From contig CP141127.1 of the NCBI GenBank assembly GCA_035236585.1, forward strand, positions 46,886,001 through 46,950,000: a stretch of 64,000 bases of DNA, in the 5' to 3' direction. This document shows positions 1 to 9,818 of the stretch, one piece after another. The notes beneath the pieces were generated by a model. It saw only the letters and a program-made list of their open reading frames with translations. It made no database searches and had not been told where the DNA came from. The position numbers and the translations under genes were made by a program. This stretch comes from Warburgia ugandensis (Eukaryota > Streptophyta > Magnoliopsida > Canellales > Canellaceae). The stretch's first letter is position 1, and each line of letters opens with the position of its first letter.

Positions 1-120
1 ACAATCTCTCAAAACTAGACTGCAGATAGCTTAATTTCTCATTAAACACTTCCCCACGGTCTGATCAGATTTGCAAGCGCAGTTACTTAGTCGTGCATCA
101 TCAAAGCAGTGAACTTCCAG

Positions 121-509
121 GTTTGTTTCATCTATTCTACTGACACTTTCATTAACTATGTTCAGAAACTATCCAATGTAATCATTTAAGAAGCATATTG
201 AAGTTTTGGTATAGCGATAAAAAATTTAGCTTTTTGAACCGGATGGTCATCACACACAGAAACCTTAGTTGAAACTATCATGTTCTGCAGACACCCATGA
301 TTTCAAATGTGAAAATTGTCCTTGGGAATCGTACTGTAAACCTGTCGTTAAGTGATTACACTTTACTATACTCTTTCGTATATCATAGCGGGACTTTGTG
401 GAATGTTTTATAGGTCCCATTTATTGCCCCGGTGTGAAGAACATACTAAAATTTGGGAACAAGGATCATCATCAATTAATTTCCTTTTTTCCCCTTGCAT
501 TTTTCTCAG
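121..509 (+). other. Probable 5'UTR intron of the RHM gene
   Basis: A consensus-like donor (TTCCAG|GTTTGT) at 120/121 and a pyrimidine-rich acceptor (TTTTTCTCAG) ending at 509 bracket a T-rich stretch. The acceptor lies 31 bases upstream of the RHM start codon. No coding potential is seen. This is inferred from splice signals only; a transcript spanning 120/510 would confirm it. Bases 1-120 would then be the first untranslated exon, possibly incomplete because the window starts here. Confidence 0.55.
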
Positions 510-540
510 GTCAAGATTGAATTAGGAAAGAGAAGGAGAA

Positions 541-2830
541 ATGTCGCATGCAGAAAAATATACGCCAAGGACAATCCTTGTAACTGGTGCAGCCGGCTTC
601 ATCGCGTCTCATGTAACCAATAGGCTGATTAGGAATTACCCTGATTACAGGATCATAGCACTTGATAAGCTTGACTATTGCTCCAACCTTAAGAACCTCC
701 TCCCATCTAGATCATCACCCAACATAAAATTTGTGAAGGGTGACATTGCAAGCGCCGATCTCGTCAATCATCTTCTAGTTGCCGAGGGCATTGACACTAT
801 AATGCACTTCGCCGCCCAAACTCATGTCGACAATTCGTTTGGAAATTCCTTCGAATTCACCAATAATAACATCTATGGGACCCATGTCCTTCTAGAGGCT
901 TGCAAGGTAACTCGGACAATTGATAGATTCATCCATGTCAGCACCGATGAAGTGTATGGAGAGACTGACATGGAAAGCGATGTGGGCAATCCTGAGGCTT
1001 CGCAACTCCTTCCCACCAATCCCTACTCTGCTAGCAAGGCGGGGGCCGAAATGCTTGTCATGGCCTACCACCGATCCTACGGGCTTCCCGCAATCACAAC
1101 ACGTGGCAACAATGTTTACGGTCCTAATCAATACCCGGAGAAGCTAATACCAAAACTCATCTTATTGGCAATGCAAGGCGCCAAATTGCCCATACATGGT
1201 GATGGCTCGAATGTGAGGAGTTACCTCTACTGTGAAGATGTAGCCGAGGCCTTCGAAGTGATCCTACACTTGGGAGTAATTGGTAGTGTGTACAACATTG
1301 GAACCAAGAAAGAGAGGAGAGTCCTGGATGTGGCTGAGGACATATGCAAGCTTTTCAAGCAAGATCCTAGCGAAGTCATAAAATTCGTCGAAAATCGTCC
1401 ATTCAACGACCAACGTTACTTTATAGATGATCAGAAGCTAAAGAAACTGGGGTGGCATGAGAGAACGCCTTGGGAAGAAGGATTAAGAATTACATTAGAC
1501 TGGTACAAAAATAGTCCAGATTGGTGGGGAGATGTTACTAGCGCTCTTCATCCTCATCCACGGATGAAGTCGGTTGGAGACTTCTTTGACGAATTGTACT
1601 TCTCTGAACTTCAGAAATCTAGCTTTGACGGAGGGGAATCGCAATGTAAGTTTTTGATATATGGGAGGACAGGTTGGATAGGGGGTTTATTAGGTAAGAT
1701 TTGTAAGGCGGGGGGCATACCATTTGAATATGGCAAGGGGAGGTTACAAGATAGGAAATCGATTGCAGAGGATATTAGGAGGGTTAAGCCTACCCATGTT
1801 TTTAATGCAGCCGGGGTGACTGATCGGCCTAATGTAGACTGGTGCGAGTCAAACAAGGTAGAGACTATTCGGACCAATGTGGTTGGGACTCTTACTTTGG
1901 CAGATGTCTGCTGGGAACAAGGGCTTTTGGTGATGAATTTTGCTACTGGGTGCGTATATGAATATGATGCTGAGCGTCCTGAAGGATCTGGGATTGGATT
2001 CAAGGAAGAAGATAAACCAAATTTCATTGGTTCTTTCTACTCGAAGACCAAAGCCATGGTAACTGTAATTTAGTGAATTTTTTTTATTTATTTGCCTGCA
2101 CACATGAACTTAGTGTTGTAATGTATATTTATAAACTGAAATTCTTTGTATGAACTGTCGACACTGCTAAATTGGTGAATATGAACAAAACAGTCCATTT
2201 ATTGGACAGTGGGGATGATTGATCAGCCACGCTCTGCCTATGATGTGGTAACGTAGGGCCTGAATTGATGGTATCATTTGGAAATGTGACGGTTTATACA
2301 ATACATTTATTTGATTGATTACATAATTGCTTTGCTATGGACATCCACTCTTTCAGTTTGGATGGAGAAAAGAAGAAAATGAACATATTAACTTCATGTT
2401 CTGCCTCTACATTATACATAATCATTTGTATAGGTAAATACGAATATCACATGCAAAACATTTTCATTGTTGACAGTAGTTCGACATCGATTGCTATGAC
2501 ATAGCTTCCTAATGTTGCCAGGTAGAGGAGCTTCTTAAAGAATACGAGAACGTCTGCACCCTTAGAGTCCGGATGCCGATTTCATCAGATCTGAGTAATC
2601 CTCGCAACTTCATCACGAAAATCAGTCGCTACAATAATGTGGTGAATATACCAAACAGCATGACAGTTCTTGATGAACTATTACCAATCTCAATCGAAAT
2701 GGCGAAGAGGAACTGCAGGGGTATCTGGAACTTCACCAATCCTGGCGTCGTTAGCCACAACCAGATATTAGATATGTACAGGGAGTACATAGATCCTGAT
2801 TTAAAGTGGGATAGTGGCTCCCAGGAGTAA
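541..2830 (+). CDS. RHM: UDP-rhamnose synthase (RHM-type), two coding exons, C-terminus truncated by a frameshift
   Basis: Exons 541-2058 and 2522-2830 give a 608-residue reading frame. The family normally runs about 665-675 residues. Plant RHM enzymes are cytosolic and convert UDP-glucose to UDP-L-rhamnose for pectin and flavonoid glycosides: an N-terminal 4,6-dehydratase is followed by a C-terminal 3,5-epimerase/4-keto-reductase. In the N-domain I see the NAD-binding TGAAGFIASH (residues ~15-24), the STDEVYGE motif holding the dehydratase acid/base residues, and the YSASK Tyr-Lys pair. In the C-domain I see YGRTGWIGGLLGK, NVDWCES and the second Tyr-Lys pair in FYSKTK. The ATG at 541 is the first in frame and matches the family N-terminus. 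As recalled, the family reads GLTGRPN where this protein has GVTDRPN. Exon 2 is colinear with the family up to LKW (ending 2809), then shifts frame and stops at 2828-2830. The N-terminal dehydratase may still be intact; reductase/epimerase activity is doubtful. Confidence 0.93.
2059..2521 (+). other. RHM intron (phase 0)
   Basis: The donor ATG|GTAACT and acceptor TTGCCAG|GTAGAG join the C-domain motif FYSKTKAM to VEELLKEY, which continues the family alignment without a gap. Reading through the donor reaches a stop at 2071-2073, so unspliced RNA would end there. The intron is AT-rich and has no other feature I recognise. Confidence 0.9.
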
Positions 2831-2933
2831 CAATGAATTGGATGCTTCAAAGTTGCAGCGAGAGTTTCCAGATCTACTCTCAATTATAGATTCTATACTC
2901 AAGTATGTCTTTATCCCCAACAAGAAAACTTGA
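2811..2933 (+). pseudogene. Out-of-frame remnant of the conserved RHM C-terminus
   Basis: Shifting the frame by one base after 2809 gives forty further family-like codons, including IVAPRSNNELD, a REFPDLLSI segment and a terminal KYVFIPNKKT, followed by TGA at 2931-2933. Only one base separates the Trp codon (2807-2809) from the Ile codon (2811). RHM proteins, as I recall them, have about eleven residues here. The simplest reading is a net loss of about 32 bases that put the tail out of frame. An assembly or sequencing error cannot be excluded from one sequence. Confidence 0.85.
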
Positions 2934-3812
2934 ACCCGTTGGCCTGAATTATTTGAGGCATTGATAAACGAGGTCATTGACGTTGCCGATGTTATTGTTT
3001 CCTTCGTTTTTTATCCATCTGATTAGACATGGCTTATTCTCTTGTATGATTGGTTCCTTCTTTCATGTTTTGTCATTTATATGGGCTTCTCTTGTTGCAC
3101 CTTAATGTGCGTGGAAATGGATAGTTTGAAGGTGTATGGTCGTGTGCCTTTATAACTATGGCCAAAAGACAATGAAAGTAGAGCTTCAATTTATGAATAA
3201 TGTTTCATGCTGTAAACAAATTGTACTATATAACTAATAAAATAACAAACATTTGCGTGACTCAGTTAGGAAAGCACTATTTGCAATTGAAATAACAGTA
3301 ACGTAACTTAGAGAAAAAGGGCTTTGGTTAGTAGAACTTTAAGCAGAAATGACGTGTTTGAGTTGAGTGAGTCCATTTGATATTGAGCCAACTAAGATTT
3401 CATTCATGTTGAGGAAACCGAGTTAAGTTTTGAGTTGATCCAACTGGATCTTAACAATGATAGAATAAGTAACTAATAATTCTTAAATGGCAGTATTGAG
3501 GTACTTATGGGACAGTTTCTTTTTGGTTTAATAACTCGTGCATCAAAGAAGAAAAGTAAAAGTATAGAAAATGAAACTTACCTGCAGAAAATTTGTAATC
3601 AACCGAAACTCCAGTTACCCCCTAGTTAGAGCTGGGTTAGATTATCGGTTAGCTCAAAACCTGTTTTTAGACAACATATAAAATATGATTAGCTCATCTA
3701 GGGGTTCAATTGGCAAGGCTTTATAGTCCAGTTTATTGGATTGTGAAGGATTTATTCAATATGAAGCAGAATGAGCGTTTGGTCCCATTTTTTCATATTT
3801 TTTTCATCATCT
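2934..3812. other. RHM 3' UTR and downstream flank
   Basis: No reading frame or element is recognisable. An AATAAA candidate polyadenylation signal lies at 3236-3241, about 300 bases past the ancestral stop. The rest is AT-rich unique-looking sequence. Confidence 0.5.
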
Positions 3813-3942
3813 AAGTGTGTTCTGGAAAACTTGTTTTTATTGTATTTTTTCCATTTCATATTAGAAAACTAAATTGATTTTCTACTATGAAATGGAAAAT
3901 TATAATAAAAACCACAAAAACATGTTTCCCAAACATGCACCA
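3813..3942. repeat. Foldback (MITE-like) element
   Basis: The left arm (~3813-3869) and right arm (~3880-3942) are imperfect inverted copies sharing the core TTTTCCATTTCATA-TAGAAA and a GGAAAAC/GTTTCCC block. The spacer is about ten bases. The size (~130 bp) and near-complete self-complementarity fit a small non-autonomous foldback transposon. I could not define a clean target-site duplication, so the superfamily is open. Confidence 0.6.
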
Positions 3943-4316
<374 letters not shown>

Positions 4317-4616
4317 CAAGAAAAGTTAGAGTTTATATTACAAGTTTTATTCTTTAGCAAATACATACAATAATAAATAGAAAAGTTTAGAGAAAAATAG
4401 AAGAGAACTTAAAGGCTCTTAAAGAAATCTACTTATTGGATGAACATTAAAAAAGAAAAAATTGACCTATCTAGTCTTTGCCCAAGCTTTTTCTCCATGA
4501 ATATATGTTGATTGATCCTTGCTATGAATGGTGATAGACCATTGTTCACATATAATTTGAGAATTGAAATCCCTTGGTTAAGTTGTTTTTTGGACAATGT
4601 ACTTGTATGTCGCATA

Positions 4617-4647
4617 TCTTACTACTATGCATAAAGGTTTTAAAGAT
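4617..4647 (+). repeat. CACTA 5' terminal inverted repeat with TCT target duplication
   Basis: TCT at 4617-4619 is followed by TACTACTATGCATAAAGG and TTTTAAAG. It aligns with the inverse of the right end (CACTACTAGATAAGAGGC, then TTTTAAAG) and with the third CACTA end at 60140 (CACTACTACACTAGGC, then TTTTAAAG). The terminal C has become T. Confidence 0.8.
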
Positions 4648-5300
4648 GGCATAAAGAAGTCGCTTATTTCACTGTTGACTTCGTAAATATTTTACAAGTT
4701 GTTTAGAAAAAACTACTTTAAAAATATAGACTTAAGAAGTCATTTAATTGTAAATGACTTTAAAAAACTGGCATGAAGAGGTAATATTTCGCAGGAAGGA
4801 CTTTTAAAGTTGTTTACAATTAAAGGACTTCTTAAGTTGATAACTTTTAAAGTCTTTTCAACCCAAGCAACTTTAAAAGTGAACAAATTTTGAAGTTGTT
4901 TGTTATAAGTGACTTCAAAAGTATGCCAATAAATTTGGAGGGAAAATTATATTAAACAAGAATGGACTTTTAAAGTCATTTGTCTATAAGCGACTTCAAA
5001 TGTTGATTACTTTTAAAGTTGTTTATACCTAAATGACTTTAAAAGTCAGCAACTTTTGAAGTCATTTATTGTAAGTGACTTCAAAAGTATTGGCAAGAAA
5101 ATTATATTACACAGGAATGGACTTTTAAAGTCATTTGATTGTAAACATTTTCAAATATTAATAACTTTTGAAGTTGTTTAATTATAAATGACTTTAAAAG
5201 TTAGTCGCTTTTTCAGTCGCTTGAGAGAAACGACTTTAAAAGTACATTCACACGTATGCTTGTGAAGGTGTTTAGTACTAAACGACTTCTAGAGTCCTTG
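4640..5300. repeat. CACTA 5' subterminal repeat array
   Basis: Dense direct and inverted copies of a short motif around ACTTTTAAAGTCATTTA, alternating with its inverse TAAATGACTTTAAAAGT, make small imperfect palindromes. Subterminal arrays of this kind bind the TNPA-type protein in En/Spm elements. The motif here is the same as in the arrays near 34.1-34.8 kb and 60.2-60.7 kb, so they belong to one family. Confidence 0.85.
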
Positions 5301-5306
5301 TTCATT

Positions 5307-5315
5307 TATAAATAG
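5307..5315 (+). promoter_or_regulatory. TATA box of the CACTA promoter
   Basis: TATAAATAG lies immediately inside the subterminal array. The same box in the same context (TTCATTTATAAATAGC, then ACCACATATC) recurs at 60726-60734 in the third CACTA copy, so it is conserved while surrounding sequence drifts. Transcription would begin about 30 bases downstream and read toward TNP2. Inferred from sequence only. Confidence 0.65.
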
Positions 5316-6531
5316 CCAACCACATATCATTTTTTCTTGTATCCTCTTTTTCTTTCAGGTGGCATGATGGCTTCCTCCTTGGTCCTTATGCTTCTCTCTT
5401 TTTCCCTTCTTGCTATCCATTTTGGATATTTTGACTATTTGTGTAATGAAAAAAACTATAAGTAAACTATAACTTCTTTTGATCACGAATTGCTTTCTTG
5501 TTACTAAGTCTCTCTATTTTCATTTTGTAGATCAAGTGCATTTTCTCACTACAAATGATGGGGTTAAGAGGTCTGTTAGATAGTCTTGATTTCGCAAAAA
5601 TCGTATGATTTCATTGCAAATGGCAACTACTTTTCTCTCTAACCCTCAATATTAAAGAAAAGGAGAACATTACTATTTGTGGTTATCACCCAAAATTAGG
5701 GTTTGATGAAGAGTGGTGGTTATACCATCAAATTTTGCCTGAGAAAAGTGAAGCGTGCACACACACACACTCCATAAAATGGGTGTCACCTAAATACTAG
5801 GCCAGACTTTGAATAAAAAGTGCAAACTGGCTATTTAATCTTATATGAATAAGACCGAATAATATGTAACATTTGATATATGTAACATTGGATGTAATCA
5901 AATAAAATTTTGATTTCATTGTTAAGGTGTTTGTTTATGTGTATATGTTATATATGTTTGTGTTTGTAAAATAAGTTTCCTTGTGTATTTATCTAAGGTA
6001 TTGTAATGGACAAAAAGTAAATAAATAAATATATTTAATATGAAAATATAAAGATTTCTAAAGTCATTTTTTGTAAACAACATCAATTGTACGTCTATTT
6101 TAAGAATTATTTCATCAAGTTATGTCATTCCTTTTCGATCTGTGTTTATTATCTATGAGCAAAAACTAAGCTAGATTTCTATGTCACTATCTGAAACAAA
6201 TCCTACGTGCGAATTGGAACTACATTCACAAATTCCAGGTCAATATCAATTTTTGAGTTTTGGTTGGTATCTCTTTGTTTGTCTCATATGTATTATGCAT
6301 ATTTGAAGAATTTTTATAAGGTTATGGGTTAGAAAATTTTCTTTTTAAAGTTAATTTTCTTCCTGAATGTGCTTGTCATATTTTCCTTTTTTTTCATTGT
6401 AAATTGGAAATTTTCATGAAATTTAGTTATTTCAAATACTTTTAATTCTTGTATACCTAGTGTTTGGTAAAATGCTTGACCTAATCTTTTCATGTCTAAC
6501 AAGTCCTCACACAGATTTACTTTAATTTATT
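5316..6531 (+). other. CACTA leader region upstream of TNP2
   Basis: No long frame is seen. About 250 bases (5340-5620) align well with 60760-61005 in the third CACTA copy, including a TTTCATTTTGTAG|ATCA block that looks like an intron acceptor. The remainder to 6531 is AT-rich leader or intron sequence. Confidence 0.5.
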
Positions 6532-7118
6532 GTGATAATGGACAAATATGCTTGGATGACTGCAACAAGAACATCAAAAGAATATGAGGAGGGAACAGAA
6601 AATTTCATAGAGTTCACACTTAGGGCAGGTATCTATCGTAATTGCATGCTTTGTCCATGCTCAGAATGTGAAAACTTGAAAAAAGTAACTATAGGAGTGT
6701 TGAGAGAACACTTGTGCTTCAAAGGAATCGATGAAAGCTATTACCCATGGATTTGCCATGGAAAACAACTTTCGTATAAGCCCTCGACAAGGCTTAGAAG
6801 ATATAATGCTGTAGGAAGTGTTGGAGATAGTACAACTATACCAATGTTTTGAGATGCATATGATGACTTCCAGGATGACCTTGAACAATTTTATACTACA
6901 TTAGAGGAAGTCAATGAGCTGTTGTATCCAAAGTGTAAAGATTATACCAAGATATCCATCATGGTAGAGATTACAATGTGAAATCAAGATTGGTTTCTCA
7001 GATGAAGATTTTATAGAAGTCTTGAAAGTAGTGGTTAAGATGTTACTGAAGGATAATAAATTGGTGAGGTCCACATGAGAGGCGAAGAAAACCCTGGCTA
7101 CACTATGATTGAAGTATG
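6532..7118 (+). pseudogene. TNP2-type CACTA transposase, N-terminal part (pseudogene)
   Basis: The open part (6532-6852) starts MDKYAWMTATRTSKEYEEG and continues with a CPCSECEN Cys cluster, HLCFKGIDESYYPWICHG and a Pro-rich end. This is the layout of the plant transposase-associated domain found at the N-terminus of TNP2 transposases (Transpos_assoc). After an in-frame TGA (6850-6852) the homology goes on with DLEQFYTTLEEVNELLYPKC, then decays with several stops. The sequence is cut at 7118 by the LTR retrotransposon, in the middle of the conserved YEKIH motif, which resumes at 15845. TNP2 would catalyse element excision in the nucleus; this copy cannot. Confidence 0.8.
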
Positions 7119-7516
7119 TGTGACGACCCAGGTTTTCTCATACATTTTTAAATGCAATATCTAATTTTCAAAGGCAGGATGCATCCCTATTTGAAAACCA
7201 TTTTATAAAAACCATGCAATGCAGCGGAAAACCTTTTAGTTTTAAACTCATTTTGAAAACCCCGAGTGTCATTTGCTTTCACAACAACCAAGGTAGTTTT
7301 TGAAAAGCCTTAGAAATCATAAGTGTTTTTCCCCAGATCTATCCGATCCACAAGACACATAGCCCAACTGTAATTAAATACAAATACATGTCCAAAGGGT
7401 ACAGAGTTTACTCACATGTATAGTTGTCTCCTTTGTTTATTCACTTGCTCGTAGCACTAATATAGATGTCCTCTACTCGTGGATGGAATTATCCTGAAAA
7501 ATGTTAAGGATAGGGT

Positions 7517-7533
7517 GAGTATATACTATACTC
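7517..7533. repeat. Perfect 7-bp hairpin in the LTR
   Basis: GAGTATA-TAC-TATACTC has a 7-bp stem and 3-base loop and is followed by AGTAGGAGCC. It recurs at 13629-13645, 47398-47414 (one mismatch) and 53017-53033, always about 400 bases from the LTR edge. Confidence 0.75.
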
Positions 7534-9390
7534 AGTAGGAGCCTATTACTACTAGTTTTATAATGCATGAGATGTTTTAAAATCATATGCTCTTTCAAAA
7601 CATGTGCATGTCTGAATACTAATGTTCAATATCGATATAAAAATCCGTTGTCAAACTGAAATACTAACGATTATGATATGCATAAGATGCTTCATTGAAT
7701 CCAACTCATGGACCTCTAGTATTGTATGGTCGACCAACCTCATATCATGTCATATGAAATGCAAATAAGTCCACAAAACCATAGGGTCCAACTATGCCCA
7801 CGACCTCCTTGCCGTGTGGTCCTCGGGTACCTGAGGACACTTGGTCATAGCCTCCACGGGGCCTATGACACGTCGACCCAGTGTCGTGACACCAGTGGTA
7901 GCCCCCTGTACCACATGCAGTCGACGTAGGGACGTTGCCTCTTTTTGGGCGTGGTACCCATCCACCTAATAGTGGTAGAGGCTGGGTGGCCAACCTAGAC
8001 CCCTCGGCATAGCACCCACGAGCTTACTAGCCCAAATCACACAAGATCAAACAAGTGAAAAATCTCTTTTTCAAAACCTGTCCTCTTTGGGTCCCTCACA
8101 ACTGCCTGGCCCTCGGCACTCCAGCGTCTTTTGGTAACCCTCAAGGACATGCAATTTTTGCAAGAACTTAATGCTTACAAATCATGCAATGTATACAATA
8201 GTTTGCAAAACATATCTATGCATAATGTATATGCAATTATTCACAAAACATGTTTATGCATAAAGCATTTATCACATGCATGCTGAATTATGTCATGCTA
8301 AACAAGTCATATACTTAAAACATGTATTCTCAAACAATAATAGTTCTTTTAAAAGAATCTAGTAGTGATAGAGCACCTACCTCAAAGTCTCCTGGAGTCA
8401 TGTCCTTTATCGCTTAACCCATCCCCAGGTCTCATTTATAAACTCCTGGGTAAAAATGGATATAAGGAGTCCTAATTAATTTCAGTCTATTTAGACATTA
8501 GACCGCTAGCCCTGCCTATTGGGTCCCCGGTTCTTGCCTAATTCATTGTCAAGCTGGATCCTATGATGTGGACCTACTATTCCATAGCTAACTCTGTAAA
8601 TTGTCCTTTAATCTTAGCTTTAAAGTCTTGTCGGGTCCACATGTCCTAGTTCCCTCACGTGCGTGCGTGCCTAAAGGCCATGTCAGGGACCACGTTTTTG
8701 CATGCACACATGCATGCTCAGGTGACGCATTATGACGCGCATCATTGCACGGGTGCACCTTGTATCATGGCGCGTCTCAGCTCCCAAGGCACCCCATGCA
8801 CCCTGGTCGAGCCAGGACCCGTGCCCTATGTCACGCGCGCACCCTAGGGCCGCTCCTAGGATAGTGTATGCACTATCGTATGCCCAGAGCCCATCCCTGG
8901 GACCCTTTCCTAGGCGCACATGGAGCTAGGTGTCCCTGGGACGCCTGGCTCATGCAAGGTCATTTGGACTTGGGTTGAGCGTTGTGTTCGTGCAGGCCGT
9001 TTGAACGGCTTGGGAACGTCCTCCAGCCCAGAAATCTGGCTGGAAAAAGGTCAGATCCGGCATGGATCTTGGCCTGGGGGAAGTGAAACGGAGGAAAGGG
9101 AAGGAGGGGCTTACTTGGGTAGCCTGGGGATGCCCTTTTTCGGGTGGTGCAGCTCCTCCTTTCCACCTGAAAACCCTTGGCTGCTGGAAACTCGAAGAAG
9201 GGGAAAACCCCATTGCCAAGATCAGAGAGAAGAGAGGGGAATGGGGAGACGGGAATGGCTGGCCTAACTTGGGCCTGGCCATTGCCGAAAAACTCAAAGA
9301 GATGGGTTTGAGACGGGTTTCCGGTTTTGCCGGAAACCCCAATCTCAAATGACTGGAAAAAACCCATTTTGAAGAGGAGGGAAGATGGGG

Positions 9391-9400
9391 TTTTTATAGA
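9391..9400 (-). promoter_or_regulatory. Retrotransposon TATA box (3' LTR)
   Basis: The minus strand reads TCTATAAAAA about 400 bases inside the LTR start. The equivalent positions in the four sister LTRs keep a TATA box (15432-15441, 48846-48857, 55077-55085, 63274-63285), which supports it as the Pol II core promoter. Confidence 0.65.
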
Positions 9401-9800
9401 GGAATGAAAGGCGGTGCCCCTCAATGGCGGTGCCGCCATTTCCCTGGTTTATTCTAGAGAAATCGTGAAAAAATGAATTTCTGGGAGGGTCTAGAGGTTG
9501 AAGACGATAGGGGGTGCCGTTATCAAAACGCCCCCTGCGTTTTTCGTCCTTTTTCGTTTTCCTATTTTATTTCCAAAAATACCCCTATCTTTAAACGGCT
9601 GTAACTTCCTCATACGAACTCCGTTTTGGGTGATTTTTGAGGCGTTGGATTCCATTTTTCGATTAGAATCTAATGGTACTAAGTTCCCTTACAAATTCCT
9701 TCATTTACTATTTTAAATAAAGTGAAACATTTAACTCAGTTTATTTCCTATAGAATGTTCAATTTTCGTTAAAAATAGTGTAAATTGCTCGGGCATTACA

Positions 9801-9818
9801 TTATTACCCCCTTAAAAC
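9801..9818 (-). other. Polypurine tract
   Basis: The minus strand reads GTTTTAAGGGGGTAATAA directly before the LTR start TGTAATGCCC. Just upstream is ATTTCGAGGACGAAAT, a sequence commonly found at the end of pol in Tekay/Del-type chromoviruses. This is where plus-strand DNA synthesis would be primed. Confidence 0.8.

Larger units (their letters stand above)
7119..9800 (-). repeat. 3' LTR of the retrotransposon (family 1)
   Basis: About 2.68 kb, with TGTGACGACC at the left edge and GGGCATTACA at the right. It aligns along its length with the LTR at 13237-15839. Against that LTR it lacks about 60 bases near 7670 and has an extra ~80 bases near 8800-8880. A GC-rich block (~8600-9350) gives many spurious open frames. 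Confidence 0.93.

Noticed and set aside
8659-9439. Several overlapping open frames of 62-159 codons on both strands
   Set aside because: They lie in the GC-rich part of an LTR. The counterpart at 14731-15340 has different frames and lengths, so coding is not conserved.
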